Positions 13,038-20,054 of a stretch of DNA of 21,724 nucleotides are shown here, piece after piece. The stretch spans positions 8,432-30,155 of the forward strand of contig CAJUNI010000020.1 in assembly GCA_910587945.1 (NCBI GenBank). The letters are read 5' to 3'. The DNA is from an uncultured Parvibacter sp. Its GTDB lineage: Bacteria; Actinomycetota; Coriobacteriia; Coriobacteriales; Eggerthellaceae. Position 1 is the stretch's first letter. Each line of letters starts with the position of its first letter. The notes under the pieces are model-generated. The model was not told the DNA's origin. It ran no database searches and saw only the letters and a program-made list of their open reading frames with translations. Position numbers and translations under genes: made by a program.

Positions 13038-14918
13038 TTACAGCAAGTTTTGGGCACTACGCCGTTGGGCTAAATCTTTTTGTAGACCCACAATACTTTG
13101 GAATAAGGCATCGTGATCCGCTGCACTCAATGTTTGGTCAGTTTTGAGTTGATTCTTCAAGAGCGCAATTTGATCCTCAAGATCCCCCAAGAGAAGCTCT
13201 TCGGCCATATAGGCTGCCATAGAGGAAGCCTGAGTTTTCGTTTCTGCAATGGTAACGGAAAGTGCATTAGCGGTTTCTGGCATCCGCGTCACCAAGGTTG
13301 ATAAAAGAACGCTAGGAGCTATATCTGGTTGCTCAATGAGCAGGTCAAGCAACTCGTTTGCGAGTTTCTCATGGGAAGGACGATGCCATTGAGTTTGGGT
13401 CAACACATGGGCATAGCCGAGAGCAAGTTGGGGATTTTGGGCAAAGAGACACAAAAGCTCTCGTTCGAGCTTCCGTCGGCTTTTCTCCGCAGCGCTTAAG
13501 GGCATAGGAGTTCGCGTGCTGTGGGGCTTCTGGGGTGCTTGAGATTCTACCTCCGCCTCTGTTGTCTCTTCGCGATGGCTCACTTGCGCCCCTGATGGCT
13601 TTAATTCTGCGAGCATCGCAAGAACATCTTCCTCGCGCGTACGGGTTCGTGAGGCCAATTGAATAGCATAGTCTTTTGCGAGGAGAGAGTCTTTAATGGG
13701 GGCTAATACTTGAAGCGCTGTCGGCAACGCGCGAGTTCTTCCTTCGGCGGTACTGAGGTCGAACTGTTCTAGTCGCCGCTCGATTCCATAGGACAGTAAC
13801 GGCTGCGCATGAGCCACCAACTCCTGCAATGACGGGGCTCCCTCTGACGTCACATAATCAGCAGGATCAAGATTGTTAGGGAGCGTTACCGCGTAAAGCT
13901 CAACGCGCGATGCGCCGGCTTCCGGCGTCATTGAATAGTCAATGAACTCCAGAGCTCGATCAGCGGCTCGTTGCCCAGCAGCATCACCGTCAAAGAGATA
14001 GATTATGCGCTTTGAAGCGTAGCGACTCAGGAGACGGATATGACGGAGCGTCAAGGCGGTACCTAAGGTTGCTACCACGTTAGTAATTCCCGCTTCATGA
14101 AGCGCAATAACATCGGTGTAGCCCTCCACCACAATCGCATCTCCCGAAGCGGTCATGGCCTCTTTGGCCTTATTTAGCCCATAAAGCACTGATGACTTGT
14201 GAAAGATGGGGGTCTCTTGAGAATTGAGGTATTTGGGCTCTCCTGATCCAATGACCCGCCCCCCAAAAGCAATGCATTCCCCGGCTTCATCAAAAATGGG
14301 AAACATAATACGATTGAAGAAGCGATCCCTCAGTCCCGCCCGATCTCGGCGAACAGCAACGTTGGCCTCTACCATTTCATCAGGGGTGAATCCACATTTC
14401 CCGAGATGCGTCACTAGAGAACCATGACCCGGAGCAAAGCCAAGGCACCAGGTTTTAGGAACAACGCCTCCTAAGCTTCGCTTTTGAAGGTAAGCGCGGG
14501 CGTCATCGGCCTCAGGGCTGCGCAAGCGCATAAGCTGCTGATGATAAAAATCTGCGGTAGCTTCACAAACCTTCTTAAGACGGCTTTTCTTCTCCCGAGG
14601 GGTGGAGGGCTTACCGTTTTGCTCGGTGATCGTAATATGGGCACGATCCGCTAAAATCCGCACGGATTCAGGAAATGACACTCCATCGAGCTTCATGAGA
14701 AAGGAGAACGCGTCTCCCCCTTCCCCACAGCCAAAGCAATGCCAGGTTTGTCGCCCGGGATCAATTTTGAACGAGGGTGTTTTTTCATGATGGAGCGGGC
14801 AGCAGCACCAAGCGTCTCGGCCTTTCGGCTTTACTGGCACGCGCTCGCCTACTAACGCTACTAAATCCGTAGCCTCTCGCACCCGCTGAATATCTTCGTC
14901 AGAAATGCCGCCCGCCAT
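13038..14918 (-). CDS. dnaG: DNA primase
   Basis: DnaG lays RNA primers for replication. The 626-residue protein has the zinc-binding domain with CPLH (C40, H43) and CFGC (C61, C64), the primase core with MFPIFDEAGECIAFGGRV, the TOPRIM metal site E265 in VVEGYTDV and D310/D312 in YLFDGDAAGQ, and a C-terminal helicase-interaction region after about residue 440. The length is usual. The ATG at 14918 has only a weak ribosome site and lies 3 bases after the preceding small gene, so translation may depend on coupling with it. No rpoD follows in this window. Confidence 0.96.
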   Translation of the reverse strand: MAGGISDEDIQRVREATDLVALVGERVPVKPKGRDAWCCCPLHHEKTPSFKIDPGRQTWHCFGCGEGGDAFSFLMKLDGVSFPESVRILADRAHITITEQNGKPSTPREKKSRLKKVCEATADFYHQQLMRLRSPEADDARAYLQKRSLGGVVPKTWCLGFAPGHGSLVTHLGKCGFTPDEMVEANVAVRRDRAGLRDRFFNRIMFPIFDEAGECIAFGGRVIGSGEPKYLNSQETPIFHKSSVLYGLNKAKEAMTASGDAIVVEGYTDVIALHEAGITNVVATLGTALTLRHIRLLSRYASKRIIYLFDGDAAGQRAADRALEFIDYSMTPEAGASRVELYAVTLPNNLDPADYVTSEGAPSLQELVAHAQPLLSYGIERRLEQFDLSTAEGRTRALPTALQVLAPIKDSLLAKDYAIQLASRTRTREEDVLAMLAELKPSGAQVSHREETTEAEVESQAPQKPHSTRTPMPLSAAEKSRRKLERELLCLFAQNPQLALGYAHVLTQTQWHRPSHEKLANELLDLLIEQPDIAPSVLLSTLVTRMPETANALSVTIAETKTQASSMAAYMAEELLLGDLEDQIALLKNQLKTDQTLSAADHDALFQSIVGLQKDLAQRRSAQNLL

Positions 14919-14921
14919 AAC

Positions 14922-15110
14922 CTATTGTGCTTTCTTCTTCCATCCAAGAACACCAAATACAATGCTTAAAATCACTAAGAGTGCCATGGTAGCACCCCGA
15001 CCCATCGAAAGATCTTTATAGCCTACTATCAGCACCGCGCAGGTGAACAAAAGCATAACCACGCAGAGGGCACAAAGCCACCGGAAATATCTCTGATGCT
15101 GACTATTCAT
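14922..15110 (-). CDS. Small two-helix membrane protein, unrecognised
   Basis: This 62-residue protein has two hydrophobic segments (about residues 11-30 and 41-57), a basic N-terminus and a GWKKKAQ tail, so both ends would probably lie in the cytoplasm. No family was recognised. It overlaps the upstream membrane-protein gene by 8 bases and ends 3 bases before dnaG, so it is very likely translated as part of this operon. Its sequence is not a shadow of another gene. A structural or accessory role with the 235-residue membrane protein is possible but unsupported. Confidence 0.7.
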   Translation of the reverse strand: MNSQHQRYFRWLCALCVVMLLFTCAVLIVGYKDLSMGRGATMALLVILSIVFGVLGWKKKAQ

Positions 15111-15810
15111 GATGATCTCTCTTTTCCATTAGGGATCGAACATCCTCAAGTGCTTCAGCCCGCGCAATGGCATCCTTGTCAGGAACCCACTCTGGATCCT
15201 CAAAGCGTATAAGAATGCGATAGGTAAATGACCCTTGAGCTACGCGAATAACGTTAACCGTACCGTCTTGAAACTCTCGTGCCACCCGGACCAAAGGTGA
15301 TAGAAGTGCCATAGCGCAAAGTGCTCCAAAGCTCCCAAACACCATAGTGACGGCGTTGGCAAACGCGGTGTCGATCCAGGGAATGGTCCCACGCAAATTC
15401 CAAGCAATTAAACAGGCTATGGTGCCCACCACGATATATCCCGCAAGAGCACATCCAATGGCTCGCCAGGTTCCTACTGAGCCGTAGGCCAAAGCACTCA
15501 AGATTGCTACCACAGCAATACAGTCAAAGGTAGTAGCAAACAACCCTCCAAGAGACAGAACGGACAGCGCGCACAGAAGTAAGAGGCCAAATGTGATGAG
15601 CACTACCGGAAGAGCGAGGCGACGGATGCGTTCCCAGAATGTGCTCTGGTCAACGGTGTCAAGCACGACGATACGCGTGAGTTTTCCGTGAGGAAACCGC
15701 AAGGCACGGTTGCCTTCACCAATGCCTGAAAGATGGCCATTTATTACAAAGAGCGCCCCGAGTAAGGCACACAGGATAAGGAGAAGCGCAAAGAGAGCAA
15801 AGGGTGACAT
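15103..15810 (-). CDS. Polytopic membrane protein, unrecognised, first gene of the dnaG operon
   Basis: This 235-residue protein shows an N-terminal membrane segment (about residues 3-24), a soluble stretch with KLTRIVVLDTVDQSTFWERIRR (about 43-65), then roughly four more membrane segments (about 66-90, 92-112, 116-138, 145-172), and a charged cytoplasmic C-terminus. No enzyme motif or known family was recognised. The ATG at 15810 is preceded by AAAGGA, but this site lies inside a stable hairpin, which could limit translation. It heads the transcript containing the two-helix protein and dnaG. Confidence 0.75.
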   Translation of the reverse strand: MSPFALFALLLILCALLGALFVINGHLSGIGEGNRALRFPHGKLTRIVVLDTVDQSTFWERIRRLALPVVLITFGLLLLCALSVLSLGGLFATTFDCIAVVAILSALAYGSVGTWRAIGCALAGYIVVGTIACLIAWNLRGTIPWIDTAFANAVTMVFGSFGALCAMALLSPLVRVAREFQDGTVNVIRVAQGSFTYRILIRFEDPEWVPDKDAIARAEALEDVRSLMEKRDHHE

Positions 15811-15836
15811 GGCTTCCTTTCACTCCGTGGGAAGCC
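15811..15836 (-). promoter_or_regulatory. Hairpin sequestering the ribosome-binding site of the dnaG operon's first gene
   Basis: On the minus strand GGCTTCC pairs with GGAAGCC, which is followed immediately by the ATG. The Shine-Dalgarno AAAGGA is partly inside the 3' arm. The loop contains a second small stem, CAC-GGA-GTG. As RNA this would mask the ribosome site and place the start codon at the base of the stem. The complementarity is seen directly; a regulatory role is inferred. Confidence 0.5.
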
Positions 15837-15888
15837 CGTGGAGTCTTAAGAGTCAAGCGAGTCCATAACAGCTATTTCCGATAGACTA

Positions 15889-15921
15889 GGTTCGAAATTG
15901 AACCAACGCGTTGCCATTATA
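15889..15921 (-). promoter_or_regulatory. Candidate promoter and downstream dyad of the dnaG operon
   Basis: The minus strand carries a perfect -10 hexamer TATAAT at 15916-15921, but no good -35 at 16-18 bases upstream. Just downstream of the predicted start lies GGTTC-N6-GAACC (15889-15904), a short dyad that may be an operator. The 5' untranslated region would be about 100 bases and would include the ribosome-site hairpin. No clear plus-strand promoter for the divergent gene was identified in 15811-15984. Confidence 0.45.
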
Positions 15922-15984
15922 CCCATTCCTCAATCGAACTCAGCAGCGCCTCTCTAACGGTTTTCATGGCGAAAGGAGCCTGCC

Positions 15985-17220
15985 ATGGGTACAACAGAAC
16001 CTCCCTACTTAACCCTAGATCCTGCTATCGAAGCGGCAATCTATGAAGATCGTGCCCAGGGCAGAAAAAACCCCTTAGCCTTTGATGAGCGCGCCATTGT
16101 GCGCCGCTCCAACAAAGCCCATGATGAGGCTACCCTTGCGCGCCCGGCTTTCGTTCGCGACATTGAGAAAATCATCAACCTTCCTGCCTATAACCGCTAT
16201 GCCGACAAAACCCAAGTCTTTTCCTTTATGCACAATGATGAGATATCTCGCCGAGGGCTCCATGTACAGCTGGTCAGTCGTGTGGCCCGTGGCATTGGCT
16301 CTCTGCTCGGTCTCAATGAAAGCCTTATTGAGGCTATTGCCCTGGGTCATGATGTGGGACACACACCCTTCGGTCATGCTGGTGAGCGCTTCTTAAATGA
16401 TATTTATCATCGCGAGACCGGAAACTACTTCAATCACAATGTTCACTCGGTTCGCGTTCTCGATAGGCTCTATCCGCGTAACATCTCCCTTCAAACTCTC
16501 GATGGGGTGCTTTGTCATAACGGAGAGTTTGAGCAGCAAGTCCTTCGCCTTGGCTCCACCCAAGATTTTGAAACCTTTGATGAGCTCGTAGCCCAATGTC
16601 ATAAAGATGAGTCCACTATTGCTCACTTGCGTCCTTCCACCTTAGAGGGCTGTGTTGTGCGCGTGAGCGACATGATTGCCTATTTGGGTAAGGATCGCCA
16701 GGACGCCTTAGCTATTGGTGTGCTTGACTCCCTCGATACGTTTGAGAGCACCTATATTGGTGCCGATAACGCTCGTATTATCAATAACCTCACCATTGAT
16801 ATTGTTAATCATAGCTACGGTAAGGACACTATTTCTCTTTCCGAAGAAGCGTTTCTTGATCTCAAAACAGCCAAGCGTCAAAACTACGATGAGATTTATC
16901 TCAAAGAAGGCATGGTTGAGGGAGCTCAGAATGTCGTTGAAGAAATGTTCAATGACATGTATGAACTTTTGCGCTCAGACGTTCAATCCGCCAATGAGGA
17001 CTCCCCTTTCTACCTTCATCACATTGAAAGTATGAATCGTCTTTCCCATAGCTTTGATCTGAACAGCTATTTAGAGGAAGGGGCAGATATGGTGGTGGTA
17101 GACTACATCGCCTCCATGACGGATAGCTACTTCATGGCGCTTTACGACTACCTTTTCCCTCGCTCCCAAAAGACCATTATGGTTCGGGACTTCTGCTCAG
17201 ATCTTCCACCACGGGAGTAA
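15985..17220 (+). CDS. HD-domain deoxyguanosine triphosphate triphosphohydrolase-like protein
   Basis: This 411-residue protein belongs to the dGTPase-like branch of HD hydrolases, which split dNTPs into nucleoside and triphosphate. Metal-site residues are visible: H93 in GLHVQLVSR, H122-D123 in ALGHDVGHTPFGHAGE, and D229 in VRVSDMIAYLGKD. The KTQVF element (residues 75-79) and NHNVHSVRVLD are also family features. It lacks the canonical N-terminal signature of the well-studied enzyme, so substrate range is uncertain. The ATG at 15985 has AAAGGAG about seven bases upstream. It is the only plus-strand gene here and is divergent from the dnaG operon; dGTPase-like genes often neighbour dnaG in other bacteria. 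Confidence 0.88.
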   Translation: MGTTEPPYLTLDPAIEAAIYEDRAQGRKNPLAFDERAIVRRSNKAHDEATLARPAFVRDIEKIINLPAYNRYADKTQVFSFMHNDEISRRGLHVQLVSRVARGIGSLLGLNESLIEAIALGHDVGHTPFGHAGERFLNDIYHRETGNYFNHNVHSVRVLDRLYPRNISLQTLDGVLCHNGEFEQQVLRLGSTQDFETFDELVAQCHKDESTIAHLRPSTLEGCVVRVSDMIAYLGKDRQDALAIGVLDSLDTFESTYIGADNARIINNLTIDIVNHSYGKDTISLSEEAFLDLKTAKRQNYDEIYLKEGMVEGAQNVVEEMFNDMYELLRSDVQSANEDSPFYLHHIESMNRLSHSFDLNSYLEEGADMVVVDYIASMTDSYFMALYDYLFPRSQKTIMVRDFCSDLPPRE

Positions 17221-17256
17221 AACAAGAACAGGTAACGGGTTTTGGTTTGAAGACTT

Positions 17257-17748
17257 CTAGCTATCGCAATCCTCAAGTTTGAAGCCTTCATCAATGGCAA
17301 GTTGACTGCTATCCGCTGCGGTAGTAGCCAGTTCATCACACCGTTCATTTTCAGGGTGACCTGCATGGCCTTTGACCCAAACAAACGTTACTTCGTGAGG
17401 CTCCATGGCGGTTAAGAGCCGCTTCCACAGGTCGATGTTTTTAACCGGTTCCTTCTTTGCGTTTTTCCAGCCGCGCTTTTTCCAACCTTCGATCCAATGC
17501 TGATTAAAAGCATTGACCACATATTGAGAGTCCGAGTACAGCGTGACTCTACAAGGACGTTTAAGAGCCTCCAACGCCACAATGACCCCTAAAAGTTCCA
17601 TGCGGTTGTTAGTGGTCACTTGATAGCCCTGGGAAAGCTCCAGCTCTTTAACTTCACCCGTACTCAATTGACAACGTAAAACGCAACCATAGCCTCCGGG
17701 GCCCGGATTGCCGCGCGAAGAACCATCGGTAAAAATAGAAACGTCCAC
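17257..17748 (-). CDS. rnhA: Ribonuclease HI
   Basis: RNase HI cleaves RNA in RNA-DNA hybrids, removing primers and R-loops. The 163-residue protein has all four acidic catalytic residues: D8 in FTDGSSRGNPGPGGYG, E51 in NNRMELLG, D73 in YSDSQYVVNA and D139 in NERCDELA, with H128 in KGHAGH. The basic protrusion (IEGWKKRGWKNAKKEPVKN, near 86-104) is also present. It starts with GTG at 17748, three bases after the stop of the membrane regulator, so it is probably its operon partner. It converges with the HD hydrolase gene, with only 36 bases between stops and no recognisable terminator there. Confidence 0.95.
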   Translation of the reverse strand: MDVSIFTDGSSRGNPGPGGYGCVLRCQLSTGEVKELELSQGYQVTTNNRMELLGVIVALEALKRPCRVTLYSDSQYVVNAFNQHWIEGWKKRGWKNAKKEPVKNIDLWKRLLTAMEPHEVTFVWVKGHAGHPENERCDELATTAADSSQLAIDEGFKLEDCDS

Positions 17749-17751
17749 GAC

Positions 17752-19350
17752 CTAAACCCCATTCCTATCGGCGCTCAACGACTCGCTTAAATCAATAAGC
17801 CCTTGTTTGCCTTTGACACCGCATTTCCCATAGATTCGACGTAAGTGTGTCTCAACGGTATTTTTTGAGATGTAGAGTTCCTGGGCCATACGTTCATTGG
17901 TCCTACCTCGCAAAGCCAAGGGAAGAATCTCGGATTCTCGGGCAGAGAGATTAAAACGGGAAGCCATGAGCTGGCACAAATCATCGAAGGATTGCGCATT
18001 TTGTGCTTCGGTTACCAAAAGCGTTACCTCATCAGAGGTGAATAGATAGAAATAGCTATAGAGCCCCAGAGCGCCCCCAAGGGCGGTAATCATGCAAAAG
18101 GCAATAAAGCTCTCAAAAGCGGCTTGGATCAAAGAGGATCCTATGAGCCCGGTGAGCATTCCTGCGAATAATGCAGTCATGATAGAGGCCAGGGCAAGTT
18201 CTTCCAGATGTCCCGCAATCTTTCCCATAGCAAGGGCAATGCAATAGAAAACGGTAAAGAGGCCAAGAGAGCCTGCCATGGCTACCGAAGAGGGCGTAAT
18301 CAGAAGTTCAAAGAGCAGTGGCGCAACTAGACATCCGGCAACGAGAAGATAGATTGCTAAGCGATAGGCACCATTCAAGAAGTCACCAAGGTTTTGAGCG
18401 GAGGTCTCTTCAATCCGCGAGCTTGCTTGTTGGGTACGAGAATGTCCATAGAATCGAAACACCCCTACGGCCCAGCAAATGAAAATGATGTAGACCATAG
18501 CCTGAAACGACAGACGGTCGTAGAAATTGGCAACAAAAGGAGGACCGGCTAGGAGACCGCAGGCAATGCCGATTAGGACGGTTCCTCCAATTACCCGGCT
18601 CGACAGCTGTCGGGATTCTTGCTCGCTTAAATCCCCAGGAGTAGAAGCTCCTGTCGCTGCGTACGACGCCCCTTTCTTAGCCTGAGCAAGGGAGACTTGG
18701 GGCATACCTGCCACTTCCCTTTGGGATAATCTCGATTCAGGGCTCTGATCACCAGCGGTTGTGGATTCATCGGTTTTCCCCTGGGGCGTCAGTTTAAAAA
18801 GACAGAGGGTTCCCAGAAGAGAACAGACGGGCAAAATCACAAAGGTAGCCCAAGAACCCCCCAGCGCCTCGATTGCGAGAGAGGCAGCAGCACCCAGGGC
18901 CGACCCAATACAAATTTCAGCAATGGCTAAATCTCCACTCATTGATGAGAGACAGAGCATCCAGGAGCACAACAAAAATGCGTTAGCAATACCTGCTACT
19001 AAACAGGGAGCAATGAGCGCGAGGATTTCGGCCGATTCCGCCATTGAGGAAAGAAGATCCATAGCTATAAGCGCCACCACATAGCCTAGGGCGCTAAGGG
19101 TGGCCACCTGAGGCTTTCTCAAGGAGCTTCTCAGGCCTGGAAACATCTTGATAAGCGCAAACCCTGCCACCAAGGCTACAAGAATCCCTAGGGAAACAAA
19201 GGGCATGACAGAGAACAAGGTACCATCAAAGGCATTATTGGTTCCTACCCAGAGAAGATTAAAAAATCCCATGAGGGTACCAGCAAAGCCGACAATGGCA
19301 AGGCGAGCACGGGTGGCATTGTCGAAAGCTTTAGCCATAGGGTCCTTCAT
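17752..19350 (-). CDS. LuxR-type regulator with N-terminal polytopic membrane domain
   Basis: This 532-residue protein combines about twelve hydrophobic segments (residues roughly 15-190 and 250-445) with a C-terminal LuxR/FixJ helix-turn-helix (about 466-522; LSARESEILPLALRGRTNERMA, KNTVETHLRRIYGKCGV). The two membrane halves are joined by a hydrophilic linker (about 193-245). This architecture is abundant in Coriobacteriia, where such proteins often control the adjacent metabolic or transport gene. Here the neighbour is the housekeeping rnhA, so the target is unclear. The ATG at 19350 is next to GGGGAGAGGAG; a second ATG four codons later (19338) has AAGGA ahead of it and is an equally possible start. 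Confidence 0.88.
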   Translation of the reverse strand: MKDPMAKAFDNATRARLAIVGFAGTLMGFFNLLWVGTNNAFDGTLFSVMPFVSLGILVALVAGFALIKMFPGLRSSLRKPQVATLSALGYVVALIAMDLLSSMAESAEILALIAPCLVAGIANAFLLCSWMLCLSSMSGDLAIAEICIGSALGAAASLAIEALGGSWATFVILPVCSLLGTLCLFKLTPQGKTDESTTAGDQSPESRLSQREVAGMPQVSLAQAKKGASYAATGASTPGDLSEQESRQLSSRVIGGTVLIGIACGLLAGPPFVANFYDRLSFQAMVYIIFICWAVGVFRFYGHSRTQQASSRIEETSAQNLGDFLNGAYRLAIYLLVAGCLVAPLLFELLITPSSVAMAGSLGLFTVFYCIALAMGKIAGHLEELALASIMTALFAGMLTGLIGSSLIQAAFESFIAFCMITALGGALGLYSYFYLFTSDEVTLLVTEAQNAQSFDDLCQLMASRFNLSARESEILPLALRGRTNERMAQELYISKNTVETHLRRIYGKCGVKGKQGLIDLSESLSADRNGV

Positions 19351-19398
19351 CTCCTCTCCCCTTGCAATTCTGTTGGTTCCATAGGTTATCGAGATATT

Positions 19399-19430
19399 AT
19401 TCTATCGGAAGTCCTCCCTCTTTCAGGGAG
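19399..19430 (-). promoter_or_regulatory. Candidate promoter of the membrane LuxR regulator with overlapping repeat
   Basis: The minus strand has TAGAAT (19399-19404, 5 of 6 to the -10 consensus) with CTGAAA (4 of 6 to -35) 16 bases upstream. An inverted repeat CTCCCT-N5-AGGGAG (19414-19430) overlaps the -35 and could be an operator. The stretch 19431-19475 shows nothing further. Confidence 0.4.
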
Positions 19431-19475
19431 CAGGCCATCAGGGATTGAGCAGCGGTTAAGGACGGCTTCACAAAT

Positions 19476-19503
19476 AAAAGATCCCCAGCGATGGGGATCT
19501 TTT
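19476..19503. terminator. Symmetrical bidirectional terminator after tatA
   Basis: AAAAGATCCCCA, GCGA, TGGGGATCTTTT forms a perfect 12-bp stem with a four-base loop. It has a run of four Ts at the 3' side on either strand. It lies about 30 bases beyond the tatA stop, so its main use is to end the tatA transcript on the minus strand. Confidence 0.85.
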
Positions 19504-19534
19504 CAAAATCTAAAGAAAGTATTCCGTTGTGCTC

Positions 19535-19837
19535 TTAGGCTTCAACAGTCTCAGTGCTAGCAGATTTCTTTACCACTACTTTGCGCTTCTTCGGAGTTTC
19601 CTCTGCTGTCTCAAGCTTGGGCGTTACCGAGGTAACTTCAGCTTCCTCCACTACCTCCATATCTTCGCCGTCGGCTTCTTCCACCGTCTTTGAATTAGAG
19701 CCGAGACCATCACGGAGGCTACGGACTGATTTACCCAAAGCGCTGCCGAGTTTTGGGAGATTCTTGGGCCCGAAGATCAAAAGTACGATGACCAAAATGA
19801 CAGCAAGCTCGGGAACACCCATACCCAGAATTCTCAT
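19535..19837 (-). CDS. tatA: Twin-arginine translocase subunit TatA
   Basis: TatA oligomers form the protein-conducting part of the Tat system, exporting folded proteins. The 100-residue protein has a membrane helix (about residues 8-22, VPELAVILVIVLLI), the FGP hinge, the amphipathic helix NLPKLGSALGKSVRSLRDGL, then an acidic segment and a lysine-rich tail (KKRKVVVKK). The ATG at 19837 has AAGGAG seven bases upstream. It is a single-gene unit here, with its own terminator and no tatB or tatC nearby. TatA and TatE are not distinguishable by sequence alone. Confidence 0.92.
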   Translation of the reverse strand: MRILGMGVPELAVILVIVLLIFGPKNLPKLGSALGKSVRSLRDGLGSNSKTVEEADGEDMEVVEEAEVTSVTPKLETAEETPKKRKVVVKKSASTETVEA

Positions 19838-19868
19838 TATGAATCTCCTTCAATACGTGTGGCCGTCT

Positions 19869-19896
19869 GTATTACAAGCCACAGAACCATTGGCAA
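19869..19896 (-). promoter_or_regulatory. Candidate tatA promoter
   Basis: The minus strand has TTGCCA (19891-19896, 5 of 6 to -35), a 16-base spacer and TAATAC (19869-19874, weak -10). The placement would give a short leader before tatA. The -10 match is poor, so this is a tentative call. The rest of 19897-19990 shows nothing recognised. Confidence 0.3.
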
Positions 19897-19996
19897 GCCT
19901 CAGCCCAAGCGAAGCTCTATCGAATGAGGCTATTTTTGGATAATTTCTGAGATATGACTATCACGCAAGACCATGATTTCTCTTTGAAACTATAAA

Positions 19997-20030
19997 TAAT
20001 CCCTGTCACGTAAAGCCGTGACAGGGATTA
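19997..20030 (-). terminator. Terminator of hppA
   Basis: A perfect 14-bp stem (TAATCCCTGTCACG with CGTGACAGGGATTA) and a six-base loop lies 25 bases after the hppA stop. On the minus strand the stem is followed by TTTATAG, a short T-rich tract. The flanking A/T-rich bases on both sides may allow termination in either direction. Confidence 0.8.
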
Positions 20031-20054
20031 AATTACCAGTTCAAAGATGGTTTT

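Noticed and set aside
15889..15904. Possible SOS box near the HD hydrolase
   Set aside because: The repeat is GGTTC-N6-GAACC, the opposite orientation to the GAAC-N4-GTTC pattern of Gram-positive LexA sites.
17221..17256. Terminator between the convergent HD hydrolase and rnhA genes
   Set aside because: No inverted repeat with a T tract could be found in these 36 bases on either strand.
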